Shown one piece after another: positions 25,116 through 34,220 of a stretch of DNA of 64,000 bases. Below the pieces are notes generated by a model, which worked only from the letters and a program-made list of their open reading frames with translations, ran no database searches and was not told where the DNA came from. The stretch covers positions 62,001-126,000 of the forward strand of contig JAVKEN010000001.1 in NCBI GenBank assembly GCA_040221415.1, given 5' to 3'. Position 1 is the stretch's first letter. Each line of letters starts with the position of its first letter. This DNA is from JAVKEN01 sp040221415. GTDB taxonomy: Bacteria; Pseudomonadota; Alphaproteobacteria; Rickettsiales; JABSSG01. The position numbers and the translations under genes were made by a program.

Positions 25116-27080
25116 ATGAAAGAGTTTTTACCAGATATTCAAGAAAATAATTCGCATAATTATGGCGCAGGAGATATTGAGGTCTTAGAAGGCTTAGAGC
25201 CAGTAAGAAAAAGGCCAGGCATGTATATTGGTGGCACAGATGGTAATGCTTTACATCATTTAGTGCGAGAGGTCTTTGATAACTGTATGGATGAGGTGAT
25301 GGCAGGTCACGCCTCAAAAATTGAAGTCAAACTTTTAAGGGAAGACTTAATAGAAATTACAGACAACGGAAGAGGCATACCTGTAGAAAGGCATCCAAAG
25401 TTCAAAGATAAGTCAGCTTTAGAGGTGATTTTAACAACGTTACATTCTGGAGGGAAATTTAATAATAAATCTTATCAAACTTCAGGTGGGTTACATGGTG
25501 TAGGAGTCTCTGTAGTTAACGCTCTATCAAGTTTTCTGGAGGTTGAGGTCGCGAGGAAAGGCGAGATCTGGAATCAGGAGTACTCTAGGGGAGTTCCAAA
25601 GTGTGAAATAGAAAAAACTGGAGAAACTCGTAATCGCAGAGGAACTACTATTAGATTTTCTCCCGATAATGAGATTTTTAAAACTCTAAAGTTTCAGCCT
25701 GAGAAAATTTATAATTTTATTAAATCTAAAGCATATCTTAACAAGGGAGTCGAAATAGTTTGGGACTGTAGTTTCGAACAAAATAAAGTTCCGCCAAAAG
25801 AAGCCTTTAAATTTCCTAATGGATTGGTAGATTACATTCATGACTCTGTGTCGAGCGATGACTATAGAATAGAGGATTTGTTTTCTGGGGAAGCTCAAGT
25901 TAACGCTATTAAAGGAAAAATGGAGTGGTGTGTGGTGTGGCTTGATTCTGGAAAATCTGAGGGAGACTCCTTCTGCAATACAATTCCTACTCCATTGGGC
26001 GGAGTCCATGAAAATGGTTTTAAAATGGGGATTCTTAAGGCGTTAAAGAGCTATGGTGAGATGGTTGGTAATAAAAAGATTGGCCAAGCAACAGTGGATG
26101 ACATTTTTGATGGAGCAAAGTTTGTCTTGTCGGTTTTTATGTCAAGCCCTGAGTTTCAAGGGCAAACAAAAGACAAGCTTGTAAATAGGGGGGTTGCAAA
26201 AGAGATAGAAGGGGTGATAAAAAACTTTTTTGATCATTGGCTTGGAAAAAACAAAAGGCACAGCGAAATTCTTTTGGCAAGCATAGTAGAAAGGGTTGAG
26301 TACAGATTAAATAGAAAAAACAAACAAAATATTTCTAGAAGAACCATAATTTCAAAACTTAGGTTGCCGGGGAAGTTGTCAGATTGTTCTAGAGTGGATC
26401 AGAAAGGAACTGAATTGTTTATCGTAGAGGGGGATAGCGCGGGAGGGTCGGCTAAGCAAGCGCGGAACAGAGAGACCCAGGCGGTCTTGCCTTTAAGAGG
26501 AAAAGTTTTAAATGTAGCAAGCAGTACTAAAGATAAAATAAGCCAAAACATAGAGTTGGCTGATATTCAACTTGCTTTAGGCTGTGGTGTTGGTAGCGAA
26601 TATTCTGAAGGTGGTTTGCGATATGAGAAAGTAATCATCATGACTGACGCAGATGTGGATGGGGCGCATATAGCAACCCTGCTTATGACCTATTTCTTTA
26701 CTATGATGCCAGATTTAATAAAAAACAATCACTTGTACATAGCTAAGCCTCCTTTATACAAAGTTTCTTTTAGCGGTAAAAGTTTTTACGCTATGGGTGA
26801 GAAAGAAAAAGAGGAAATTATAAAGAAGCATGGGCCTAATAAAAGTTTTGAACTTAGTAGGTTTAAAGGGTTGGGAGAAATGAAAGCTGATCAACTTAGA
26901 GAGACCACGATGCATTATAAAACACGCTCGTTATACAAAGTTTCTCTTGCGGAGGATTTATCATTCTCATCAGATATTGTGAATAGGTTGATGGGAAAAA
27001 ACCCAGAGCATAGGTTTGATTTTATTCAAAGTGAGGCGCTGGAAAAAATCAACTCTATTAAGAACAATCTTGATGTGTAA
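25116..27080 (+). CDS. parE: DNA topoisomerase IV subunit B
   Basis: The ATPase subunit of topoisomerase IV, which unlinks daughter chromosomes. The GHKL ATPase domain has VFDNCMDEVMAGHA and ITDNGRGIP (near residue 87), followed by TSGGLHGVGVSVVNALS. The TOPRIM domain has LFIVEGDSAGGSAKQARNRE (near 430) and MTDADVDGAHI. N-terminal GLEPVRKRPGMYIGGTDGNA and the 654-aa length fit alphaproteobacterial ParE; GyrB is usually near 800 aa. parC is not in the window. Confidence 0.9.
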   Translation: MKEFLPDIQENNSHNYGAGDIEVLEGLEPVRKRPGMYIGGTDGNALHHLVREVFDNCMDEVMAGHASKIEVKLLREDLIEITDNGRGIPVERHPKFKDKSALEVILTTLHSGGKFNNKSYQTSGGLHGVGVSVVNALSSFLEVEVARKGEIWNQEYSRGVPKCEIEKTGETRNRRGTTIRFSPDNEIFKTLKFQPEKIYNFIKSKAYLNKGVEIVWDCSFEQNKVPPKEAFKFPNGLVDYIHDSVSSDDYRIEDLFSGEAQVNAIKGKMEWCVVWLDSGKSEGDSFCNTIPTPLGGVHENGFKMGILKALKSYGEMVGNKKIGQATVDDIFDGAKFVLSVFMSSPEFQGQTKDKLVNRGVAKEIEGVIKNFFDHWLGKNKRHSEILLASIVERVEYRLNRKNKQNISRRTIISKLRLPGKLSDCSRVDQKGTELFIVEGDSAGGSAKQARNRETQAVLPLRGKVLNVASSTKDKISQNIELADIQLALGCGVGSEYSEGGLRYEKVIIMTDADVDGAHIATLLMTYFFTMMPDLIKNNHLYIAKPPLYKVSFSGKSFYAMGEKEKEEIIKKHGPNKSFELSRFKGLGEMKADQLRETTMHYKTRSLYKVSLAEDLSFSSDIVNRLMGKNPEHRFDFIQSEALEKINSIKNNLDV

Positions 27081-28260
27081 TCACAAAACAGCTCTTTTTT
27101 TTATAGGTGTTTTTTTAAATATTTATTCTTGGGCGTCTGAAGAAGTTTGTTTAAATGCAGAAGAGACATCAAAAATCGAGGAAGTGATTAGCATTGTCAA
27201 AAAAGAGTATATAACCCCTCCCACAGATAATTTACTTTTAGATGGCGCCCTTAAGGGTATACTAGGGTCTCTAGACCCGTACTCTTTTTATCTCAAGAAG
27301 GATTTTTTGAAAGACGTGATGCTTTATACAAGTGGGAGTTTTGGCGGAGTTGGGCTAGAGCTGGCAGCAGAAAATGGAGTGATAAAAGTTGTTTCTACAA
27401 TATACAAAAGCCCAGCATATGAGAGCTGTATAAAACCGGGTGATATTTTATTAGAAGTAAACAACAAAGGGGTGCATGGGAATTCTGTTAATGAAGTTGT
27501 TGATAAAATTCGTGGTCGCCCAGGGACAAAGGTTAGTTTGAAATTAATAAGAAGTGAAAAGAAAGAATCGTATCAAGTTACGCTTAGAAGAAAAAAAATT
27601 GACATTGAAACTGTTAAAAGCAACTTGTTGAACAATAATATTTTACATGTGCGGCTGTTATCTTTTGCAGAAAACACGGTTGAAAAACTGATCGAGTCTT
27701 TAAAGAAGCACCACAAAAACACAAAAGGCATTGTTTTGGATGTGAGAAACAACCCAGGTGGATTGTTGGACCAGTCTGTTGATGTAAGTAGTATATTTTT
27801 GAAGAAAGGCATTGTTCTAAAAACAAAGGGAAGAAACGAAGAAAAGTTTTTTTATGTAAATAAAAAAATATTCAAAAACCTTACAACTCCTATTGTTGTG
27901 ATTGTAAACGAGGGGTCTGCTTCTGGAGCAGAGATAGTGGCGGCGGCTTTGAAGGATAATAAAAGGGCGGTCGTTTTAGGGAAAAAAACATTTGGTAAAG
28001 GATCAGTTCAAAGTATAATACCTCTGAAAGCTGGAGGCGCTATTGGATTAACCACTTCTTTGTATTACACGCCTTTAGGTAAGCGGATAGATAAAAAAGG
28101 GGTCCAACCTGATATTGAAGTAGGCAGTTTAGAAGGCTCAATAGAGGTTAGTGATACAAATAAGGTGAGTGATTTTGAGAAGAGCCAAACAAATGATCGG
28201 CAACTTTCGGCAGCAATAAATTTGTTAAAGAAAATATTTGTGGGTGAAGATGATAGATAA
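27073..28260 (+). CDS. ctpA: C-terminal processing peptidase, S41 family
   Basis: A periplasmic serine protease that trims exported proteins. A signal peptide (CNHKTALFFIGVFLNIYSWA) starts the protein; I take the ATG at 27073, which overlaps the parE stop by 8 bases, rather than an in-frame codon at 27016 lying inside parE. A PDZ domain follows (GGVGLELAAENG, PGDILLEVN), then the peptidase core with the Ser/Lys dyad in EGSASGAEIVAAAL and TFGKGSVQ. From this start it has about 395 aa. It overlaps the next gene, a YibQ-type deacetylase, which commonly accompanies it in alphaproteobacteria. Confidence 0.9.
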   Translation: MCNHKTALFFIGVFLNIYSWASEEVCLNAEETSKIEEVISIVKKEYITPPTDNLLLDGALKGILGSLDPYSFYLKKDFLKDVMLYTSGSFGGVGLELAAENGVIKVVSTIYKSPAYESCIKPGDILLEVNNKGVHGNSVNEVVDKIRGRPGTKVSLKLIRSEKKESYQVTLRRKKIDIETVKSNLLNNNILHVRLLSFAENTVEKLIESLKKHHKNTKGIVLDVRNNPGGLLDQSVDVSSIFLKKGIVLKTKGRNEEKFFYVNKKIFKNLTTPIVVIVNEGSASGAEIVAAALKDNKRAVVLGKKTFGKGSVQSIIPLKAGGAIGLTTSLYYTPLGKRIDKKGVQPDIEVGSLEGSIEVSDTNKVSDFEKSQTNDRQLSAAINLLKKIFVGEDDR

Positions 28261-29158
28261 AGAAAAATATATCTTTAAAAAAAAACACATACCAACACTT
28301 CTATCGGGTGTTTCATTTCTTCTAGCGTTAGTCTGGGTGTATATAATGCTTTCGGGTACTCTTAAAGAGTTTGATGCTGAATCAATCAAAGCTTTTAATG
28401 GGAAAAAGATTGTTTTTTCTTTGAAAGAACATTCAAACCGGGATGCGGACTATAACAAATCTCTTGTGCATAATAATTATGAGGGAAAAGCCATAACAAT
28501 TCTCATGGAGTTTGAAGATTTTAGCTTTATTCAAGAGTTGTTGGAAAACTTACCAAGAAATATCACAGTGGGAGTGTCTGCTGAAGGGGAGAATTTTTTA
28601 TCAATAAAAGAACATTTAAACCTCTTGGGTTATAATTATTTGATCAAACTTCCACTAACAAGTGAGTATTCTGATAATCCATACTCAATATATCCTAAAA
28701 TAGATCCATATATTTTAAGCAACAGGTTAGACGCATTGATGTCTGGCAGTAGGGCTATGGGAGTATATAATATAGGAAATGAAGAGTTTTTAGAGAATGA
28801 TTTGGCTAGTTTTGCAAACATTATAACTTTTTTAAACCAGAAAAATTTTTTTATGATTTATGGCTTCCATGGGCATACAACAATATTTGAATCGGACAGT
28901 GAGAATATTTTCTCTGTTGAGGCATGTGATCAGATTGTAGATGTTAGATTCGATAATAAGTTTCAATTATTAGATAAGTTAAAGAAATTTGAAGAGTCAA
29001 TTGCCCACAAGAATAAAGGAGTGTTGTTTGTAAAGGCGGTTGATTATAATGTTCCTGAGGAGGTGGTATCGTGGATGAATTCATTAAGCGCGAAACAAAT
29101 ATCAATAGTACCAGCGAATTCTTTGCCGAGAACTTTAGTTGCTAGTGAGGGCGGATGA
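28250..29158 (+). CDS. Divergent polysaccharide deacetylase family protein (YibQ-like)
   Basis: An envelope protein of the PF04748 family (divergent polysaccharide deacetylase). One N-terminal membrane helix (residues about 13-33, TLLSGVSFLLALVWVYIML) anchors the rest in the periplasm. The catalytic-like core runs from about residue 80 (KAITILMEFEDFSF, NLPRNITVGVSAEGE). The real function of the family is unsettled; the usual order ctpA-yibQ-rppH is kept here. I start at the ATG at 28250, which overlaps ctpA by 11 bases, rather than at a TTG four codons upstream. The gene overlaps rppH by 4 bases. Confidence 0.75.
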   Translation: MIDKEKYIFKKKHIPTLLSGVSFLLALVWVYIMLSGTLKEFDAESIKAFNGKKIVFSLKEHSNRDADYNKSLVHNNYEGKAITILMEFEDFSFIQELLENLPRNITVGVSAEGENFLSIKEHLNLLGYNYLIKLPLTSEYSDNPYSIYPKIDPYILSNRLDALMSGSRAMGVYNIGNEEFLENDLASFANIITFLNQKNFFMIYGFHGHTTIFESDSENIFSVEACDQIVDVRFDNKFQLLDKLKKFEESIAHKNKGVLFVKAVDYNVPEEVVSWMNSLSAKQISIVPANSLPRTLVASEGG

Positions 29159-29640
29159 CTTTAAAGTCGTTGCCTTATCGAAGGTGTGTAGGTTGTTTTA
29201 TTGTCAATAGAGACAACAAAGTGTTTGTTGGACAAAGAGCTGATACAAAGGTGAAAGCCTGGCAGATGCCACAAGGAGGTATTGATGAAGATGAAGGGTC
29301 TACAGAAGCTGCTTTGAGAGAAGCTTATGAGGAGACGGGATTAAAAGACCTTGATGTTTTGTACGAGAGCAAAAAATGGCATTACTATGACTTACCTGCT
29401 AACTTTGTTCCAAAATTATGGGGTGGAAAATATCGAGGACAAAAACAAAAGTGGTTTTTATTAAGGCACTCAGGAGATGACTCAAAAGTTTGTCTTGATA
29501 TTGGGCCACAAGAATTTAAAAAATGGCGATGGGTCAATATCAAATTACTACCTAGTCTGGCAATATCGTTTAAGAAAAAAATATATTCATCCATTTCAGA
29601 TGAATTCACAAGGTTTTTGAGTGAAGAAAAGCAAAAATAA
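29155..29640 (+). CDS. rppH: RNA pyrophosphohydrolase (Nudix)
   Basis: Removes pyrophosphate from the 5' end of mRNAs, opening them to RNase E decay. The Nudix box GGIDEDEGSTEAALREAYEE spans about residues 41-60 and is complete; RRCVGCFIVNRDNKVFVGQR and AWQMPQGG before it are RppH-specific. At 161 aa it is standard. The start overlaps the upstream gene by 4 bases and the end overlaps the DciA-like gene by 20 bases. Confidence 0.95.
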   Translation: MTLKSLPYRRCVGCFIVNRDNKVFVGQRADTKVKAWQMPQGGIDEDEGSTEAALREAYEETGLKDLDVLYESKKWHYYDLPANFVPKLWGGKYRGQKQKWFLLRHSGDDSKVCLDIGPQEFKKWRWVNIKLLPSLAISFKKKIYSSISDEFTRFLSEEKQK

Positions 29641-30025
29641 TATTTTTACAAAAATTGCTTCTGATTTGTTTAGGAAGTCAAATTCTGACAAATCTTTTTT
29701 AAGCATAGTAAATAATTGGGAGTTTATAGCAGGAAAAGAGTTTGCAAAAGTTAGCGCCCCTGTGAGAATTAAAAATTCTCGTTTAGAAGTTTCAATTTGT
29801 TCAAACAGCCATGCGATTGAATTTGATTACGAAAAAAATAAGTTTCTTAAAAAAATACAGAGTTTAATTTCTCCCGAGTTAATAAACGGTACTAAAATAT
29901 CTGTAGATTATAACAGGTTTCAGCATTACAGAGAAAGCGTCAAAAATAAGCGCAGACTTTCAAACAGAGAAGAGAACGTTAAAAAGTTGTTGAAAAACCT
30001 CTCTGAAAACATTAAAAAAACTTAA
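29621..30025 (+). CDS. DUF721 / DciA-like protein
   Basis: A basic 134-aa protein. The KH-like DUF721 core is visible: VNNWEFIAGKEFAKVSAPVR (near residue 30), then SRLEVSICSNSHAIEFDYEK. Members include DciA, the ancestral loader of the replicative helicase DnaB in bacteria lacking DnaC. The Lys-rich C-terminus (about 105-134) fits a disordered DNA- or helicase-contacting tail. It overlaps rppH by 20 bases and precedes mnmG by 19 bases. DciA is the likely function but is inferred from the family. Confidence 0.72.
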   Translation: MKKSKNNIFTKIASDLFRKSNSDKSFLSIVNNWEFIAGKEFAKVSAPVRIKNSRLEVSICSNSHAIEFDYEKNKFLKKIQSLISPELINGTKISVDYNRFQHYRESVKNKRRLSNREENVKKLLKNLSENIKKT

Positions 30026-30044
30026 CAATTTTTAATATATTTAA

Positions 30045-31898
30045 ATGTTATTAACTTATGATGTAGTTGTGGTTGGTGGAGGTCATGCGGGTGTAGAGGC
30101 TGCGTGTGCTTCGGCAAGGGTTGGCGCGAGTACCCTTTTGGTTACTATGTCTGCTTCAAATCTTGGTGAGATGTCTTGCAATCCTGCTATAGGAGGTATA
30201 GCAAAAGGAACAATAGTGCGTGAAGTAGACGCATTAGATGGCGTTATGGGAAGAGCTATCGATAATGCGGGAATACATTACAAAATTTTAAATCAAAGAA
30301 AAGGCCCGGCTGTTTGGGGTCCGAGAGCTCAAGCTGATAGAAAATTATATAAAAAAGCAGTTCAAGAGATTGTTAATGCGCAAAACAACCTTTCGGTTAT
30401 AGAGGATTGTGTCGAGAATATTATTATTGAGAGTGATGTGGTTAGGGGAGTCGAGACATCAAAGGCAAAAATCAAATGTACTAATTTAGTTGTTACCACA
30501 GGCACTTTTTTAAATGGGGTGATTCATATGGGCGCTAAGAGAATTAGTGCAGGCAGGGTTGGAGAAAAACCATCTACATCGTTAGCTAAATCTTTACTAA
30601 ATTTAGGATTCTCTATGGGTAGGCTTAAGACTGGTACGCCACCCAGAATTCTTGCTGAATCAATCGATTTTGATAAAACGGAAAAGCAACCTGGAGATAA
30701 AGTGCCGAGGCCTTTTTCTTATGTTGTTGATGAAATAAAAGTGCCTCAAATTAATTGCTTTGTAACACACACAAATGAGAAAACTCACAAAATTATCAGA
30801 GATAGTATTAAGCTTTCTCCGATGTATTCAGGGAGTATAAGCTCTAGGGGGCCAAGATACTGTCCTTCTATAGAAGACAAAGTAATGAGGTTTCCTGAAA
30901 AATCTAGACATCAAATATTTTTAGAGCCTGAGGGTCTTGATTCCGAGTTAATTTACCCTAATGGAATATCTACTGCTCTACCCGAAGAAGTCCAATTGCA
31001 ATATGTGCAATCTATAATTGGCTTAGAAAATGCTCAGATAACTGCTCCAGGTTATGCAATTGAGTATGATTTTGTTGATCCAAGAGAGTTAAAAAGCACT
31101 TTAGAGACAAAAAAAGTGTCAGGATTGTTTTTGGCGGGACAAATTAATGGCACAACGGGGTATGAGGAAGCCGCAGGCCAGGGGTTAGTCGCTGGCGCTA
31201 ATGCTGCGCTGAAAATTGACAATGAAGAGTTTATTTTGGATAGAGCTTCATCTTACATTGGGGTTATGATTGATGATTTAATTCTAAGAGGAACGCAAGA
31301 GCCTTATAGAATGTTTACTTCTCGATCCGAGTATAGGCTGAGTTTACGTTCTGACAATGCAGATGTTCGTTTGACAGAAATTGGTATTCAAAAAAAGCTT
31401 GTAACAGACAAGCGTGCTCAAAACTTTTATCAAAAGAAAAACTCTATACAGAAATTACAAGAATTTTTAAAACAGTCTTTTTATTCTCCGAATGAATATA
31501 AAAACTTTGGAATAGTTATTTCAAAAGATGGAGTTAGAAGAGACTTAATGGAAATATTAAAATTTCCTAATGTTGGTGTTGGTGATATCAAAAAAATTAA
31601 ACCAGAATTAAACGAATTTAATGATGAAACCTGGCTACAAGTTATGATTAATTCAAAATACAGTGATTATATTATTCGCCAAAAGGAAGAAATCGAGAAG
31701 TTCTCTTTGAACGAAAAAATTACGGTGCCTCAGGAGATAGATTATAGTGAAATAGAGGGGCTGTCCTCTGAATCAAAAGAGAAGCTTCAAAAGCATGCAC
31801 CAGCAAACTTAGGTGAGGTATCAAGAATATCTGGCATTACACCAGCCGCTGTCGCTAGGCTGCGCATATATTTACACTCACTCAAAAATGATAAATAA
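30045..31898 (+). CDS. mnmG: tRNA U34 carboxymethylaminomethyl synthesis protein MnmG
   Basis: An FAD enzyme that, with MnmE, installs the cmnm5 group at wobble U34 of several tRNAs. FAD-binding VVVGGGHAGVEAACASARVG starts at residue 7; MSCNPAIGGIAKGTIVREVD (near 45), WGPRAQADRKLY and the C-terminal TSRSEYRLSLRSDNADVRL are family signatures. At 617 aa it is full length. It begins the mnmG-rsmG-parA-parB cluster typical of origin regions. mnmE is not in the window. Confidence 0.97.
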   Translation: MLLTYDVVVVGGGHAGVEAACASARVGASTLLVTMSASNLGEMSCNPAIGGIAKGTIVREVDALDGVMGRAIDNAGIHYKILNQRKGPAVWGPRAQADRKLYKKAVQEIVNAQNNLSVIEDCVENIIIESDVVRGVETSKAKIKCTNLVVTTGTFLNGVIHMGAKRISAGRVGEKPSTSLAKSLLNLGFSMGRLKTGTPPRILAESIDFDKTEKQPGDKVPRPFSYVVDEIKVPQINCFVTHTNEKTHKIIRDSIKLSPMYSGSISSRGPRYCPSIEDKVMRFPEKSRHQIFLEPEGLDSELIYPNGISTALPEEVQLQYVQSIIGLENAQITAPGYAIEYDFVDPRELKSTLETKKVSGLFLAGQINGTTGYEEAAGQGLVAGANAALKIDNEEFILDRASSYIGVMIDDLILRGTQEPYRMFTSRSEYRLSLRSDNADVRLTEIGIQKKLVTDKRAQNFYQKKNSIQKLQEFLKQSFYSPNEYKNFGIVISKDGVRRDLMEILKFPNVGVGDIKKIKPELNEFNDETWLQVMINSKYSDYIIRQKEEIEKFSLNEKITVPQEIDYSEIEGLSSESKEKLQKHAPANLGEVSRISGITPAAVARLRIYLHSLKNDK

Positions 31899-32499
31899 AA
31901 CTCTGACAGAGCTAAATGTTTCACGTGAAACATTTGAGAAATTATCCGTGTACGTAGACGAGTTAATAAAATGGAATGAAAAAATCAACTTGATTTCTAC
32001 TGATTCCGCTGAGGATCTTTGGAAAAGACATGTTTTAGATGCTGTGCAATTAAAGGTTTTTTTTAACAAAGATCAGAGGATTGTTGATCTGGGGTCTGGA
32101 AATGGGATACCAGGTGTTGTTCTGTCCGCCTTAGGTTTCGAAGTCACACTTGTCGAGAAAAGTTTGAAAAAAACACAATTTTTAAGAAAAATAAAATCGT
32201 TACTTAGTCTAAAACTTGATATTATTAACTCAAGAGTAGAAGAACTAAATCTTAAGCGAGTAAAGTACGTTACTTGCAGAGGTTTTGATAAAATTGTTAA
32301 TGTGATAAATTTAACAGAGAATTTGTTTTATGATGAGATTATATATGTTCTTCCAAAAGGGGCCTCATATAAGGATGAGATTGTCGAAGCTCAGAAGAAA
32401 TATCTTTTTGAATATAAATGTTTTGGTAGCGTTACAAGCTCATCAAGTAAAATAATAGTGTTGAATTGCAATGACAAAAGAAATAATAGCTTTAGTTAA
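31888..32499 (+). CDS. rsmG: 16S rRNA (G527-N7)-methyltransferase
   Basis: A SAM-dependent methyltransferase for G527 in 16S rRNA. The SAM-binding motif IVDLGSGNGIPGVVLSALG lies near residue 62. The start ATG at 31888 gives 203 aa and an 11-base overlap with mnmG; an in-frame codon at 31813 would add 25 unlikely residues inside mnmG. The N-terminal NVSRETFEKL is encoded by a perfect parS site, a known coincidence in rsmG genes. It overlaps parA by 29 bases. Confidence 0.94.
   Translation: MINKTLTELNVSRETFEKLSVYVDELIKWNEKINLISTDSAEDLWKRHVLDAVQLKVFFNKDQRIVDLGSGNGIPGVVLSALGFEVTLVEKSLKKTQFLRKIKSLLSLKLDIINSRVEELNLKRVKYVTCRGFDKIVNVINLTENLFYDEIIYVLPKGASYKDEIVEAQKKYLFEYKCFGSVTSSSSKIIVLNCNDKRNNSFS
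31917..31932. promoter_or_regulatory. parS: parS centromere site
   Basis: The 16-base palindrome TGTTTCACGTGAAACA is a perfect match to the bacterial parS consensus bound by ParB. It lies within the start of rsmG, reading as NVSRET in the protein, about 13 kb from the putative origin and about 540 bases before parA. ParB (33240) would load here as a CTP-dependent clamp and spread. Confidence 0.95.
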
Positions 32500-33247
32500 T
32501 CAGAAGGGAGGTGTTGGCAAGACCACAACTGCTTGTAATCTAGCAGCCTGCTTAGCGTCATTTGGCAACAAAGTTTTGCTAATAGATGGCGACCCACAAG
32601 GCAATGCATCAACTGGATTTGGAATCGGCCTCAGTGAAAGAAAATTGAGCCTGTACGACTTTATTTCAGAAAAGTGTAGTTTTGCTGATGTGATTAAGCC
32701 GTCAGGGGTTAATAATGTTGATATTATCCCCTCAACAGTTGAGTTGGCAGCAGCAGAGGTTGAGTTGGCAGGCTATAAAAACGCTCAATTAGTTTACAAA
32801 AATCTTCTTGAGAGTAACGTCAGAGGTTATGATTACGTTATAATAGATTGTCCACCGTCTATGGGGTTTTTGACAATTAACGCCTTAACTTTTGCTAATT
32901 CGTTACTCGTTCCTATTCAATGCGAGTTTTATGCCCTAGAGGGATTAAAGCATCTTTTAGAAACGTATAAAGAAATAACTTCTTCACTAAATCCAGAACT
33001 CGTGCTTAAAGGAGTAGTGCTTACAATGCACGACAAAAGAAACAATCTCAGCCTACTTGTAGAAGAAGATGTAAGAGAGTGTTTGGGTGCGAAGGTTTTT
33101 GGGACTGTTATTCCCAGAAACGTGAGAGTCTCAGAGTCTCCATCGCATGGGTTACCTGTAGTTTTGTATGACAAACATTGTGCAGGGGCTTTGGCTTATC
33201 AAACTTTGGCTAAAGAAATCATGGAAAGGGAGGTGATGTATGTCTAA
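32471..33247 (+). CDS. parA: Chromosome partitioning ATPase ParA (Soj)
   Basis: Drives segregation of the origin region by a ParB-stimulated ATPase gradient on the nucleoid. The deviant Walker A motif KGGVGKTTTACNLAA is at residues 11-25, the A' motif LIDGDPQGNASTGFG near 38, and Walker B YDYVIIDCPPSMGFLT near 117. At 258 aa, without the N-terminal helix-turn-helix of plasmid ParA, it is the chromosomal type. It overlaps rsmG and, by 8 bases, parB. Confidence 0.96.
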   Translation: MTKEIIALVNQKGGVGKTTTACNLAACLASFGNKVLLIDGDPQGNASTGFGIGLSERKLSLYDFISEKCSFADVIKPSGVNNVDIIPSTVELAAAEVELAGYKNAQLVYKNLLESNVRGYDYVIIDCPPSMGFLTINALTFANSLLVPIQCEFYALEGLKHLLETYKEITSSLNPELVLKGVVLTMHDKRNNLSLLVEEDVRECLGAKVFGTVIPRNVRVSESPSHGLPVVLYDKHCAGALAYQTLAKEIMEREVMYV

Positions 33248-34082
33248 AAATAAGAAACTTGGTATGGGTTTAAAATCTTTATTCGGAAATCATGATTATA
33301 ATAGCGGTGGGTTTGATGATAAGGTCACTATGATGAGTATGACTAAAATTTTACCAAACCCCAATCAGCCTAGGAAAGTTTTTAATGAAGAGAAATTACA
33401 AGAGCTTGCGGAATCAATCAGGTCTCATGGAGTCTTATCACCCATTATTTTACAAAAAAAGCGCGGCGAAATGTACTATATTGTAGCGGGTGAAAGAAGG
33501 TTTAGAGCAGCAAAGATTCTTGGTTTAAATAGCATCCCGGTTATTAAAAAAGACATAGATAGCACAGATCTTTTAGAGGTCGCTCTAATAGAAAACATAC
33601 AAAGAGATGATTTGAACCATATTGAGGAGGCGGAAGCTTGCTCTTCACTGATTGATTCTTATGGGTATACTCATGAGACGCTTGCAAAAAAGATAGGTAA
33701 AAATAGAACTCATTTAACAAATTTGCTGAGAATTCTAAAACTTCCTAAAAAAGCACAAGAATTTGTCAGCGAAGGAAAGATATCTTTAGGGCATGCTAAG
33801 ATTTTAGTGGGCAGAAAAGATGCTCTAGATCTCTGCAGTCAAATTATAAACAAGGGATTAAGTGTAAGGGAGTTGGAGAACTTAGTATCTAAGAAAAATA
33901 CGCAAGCTATATCCTATATAAAGTCAGAAGACTTAAAGTCTTTAGAGGAAATGATTTCTAGAAAAATAAAATTCCGCGTTAAAATAAAAGCAAAGGCAAA
34001 CAGGTCTGGAGAGGTGTTGCTTAAATTTTCAGACTTTAATGAACTTGATTCGATTCTGCAAATTTTAAACAATACCAACTAA
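33240..34082 (+). CDS. parB: Chromosome partitioning protein ParB (Spo0J)
   Basis: Binds parS and spreads as a CTPase clamp. The N-terminal CTP-binding region has PNPNQPRKVFNEEKLQELAE (near residue 37) and GERRFRAAK (near 80). The family motif ENIQRDDLNHIEEAEA (near 118) is followed by the DNA-binding helix-turn-helix (LAKKIGKNRTHLTNLLRILK, near 146) and a C-terminal dimerisation domain. At 280 aa it is standard. Its sites would be the parS in rsmG and perhaps the near-match in comM. Confidence 0.96.
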   Translation: MSKNKKLGMGLKSLFGNHDYNSGGFDDKVTMMSMTKILPNPNQPRKVFNEEKLQELAESIRSHGVLSPIILQKKRGEMYYIVAGERRFRAAKILGLNSIPVIKKDIDSTDLLEVALIENIQRDDLNHIEEAEACSSLIDSYGYTHETLAKKIGKNRTHLTNLLRILKLPKKAQEFVSEGKISLGHAKILVGRKDALDLCSQIINKGLSVRELENLVSKKNTQAISYIKSEDLKSLEEMISRKIKFRVKIKAKANRSGEVLLKFSDFNELDSILQILNNTN

Positions 34083-34133
34083 CTTTAGTCTCGACAATAA
34101 ACATATTTTGCCTTATAAGAGTACTAACTTATT

Positions 34134-34209
34134 GGCTGGATAGCTCAGTTGGTAGAGCAAAGGACTGAAAATCCTTGTGTCCCTGGTTCGATTCCTGGTC
34201 CAGCCACCA
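34134..34209 (+). tRNA. tRNA-Phe (anticodon GAA)
   Basis: A 76-nt cloverleaf. Acceptor stem GGCTGGA/TCCAGCC, D arm TAGCTCAGTTGGTAGAGCA, anticodon stem-loop AGGAC-TGAAAAT-CCTT with anticodon GAA, T arm CCTGGTTCGATTCCTGG, discriminator A and encoded CCA. It lies 51 bases after parB. A T-run (TTTTTTGTTT) follows directly, and the convergent uvrD gene ends 12 bases on. Confidence 0.97.
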
Positions 34210-34220
34210 CTTTTTTGTTT

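Noticed and set aside
34199..34220. T-run after tRNA-Phe as an intrinsic terminator
   Set aside because: No separate GC hairpin lies between the tRNA and the T-run; the tRNA acceptor stem itself is not a convincing terminator stem.
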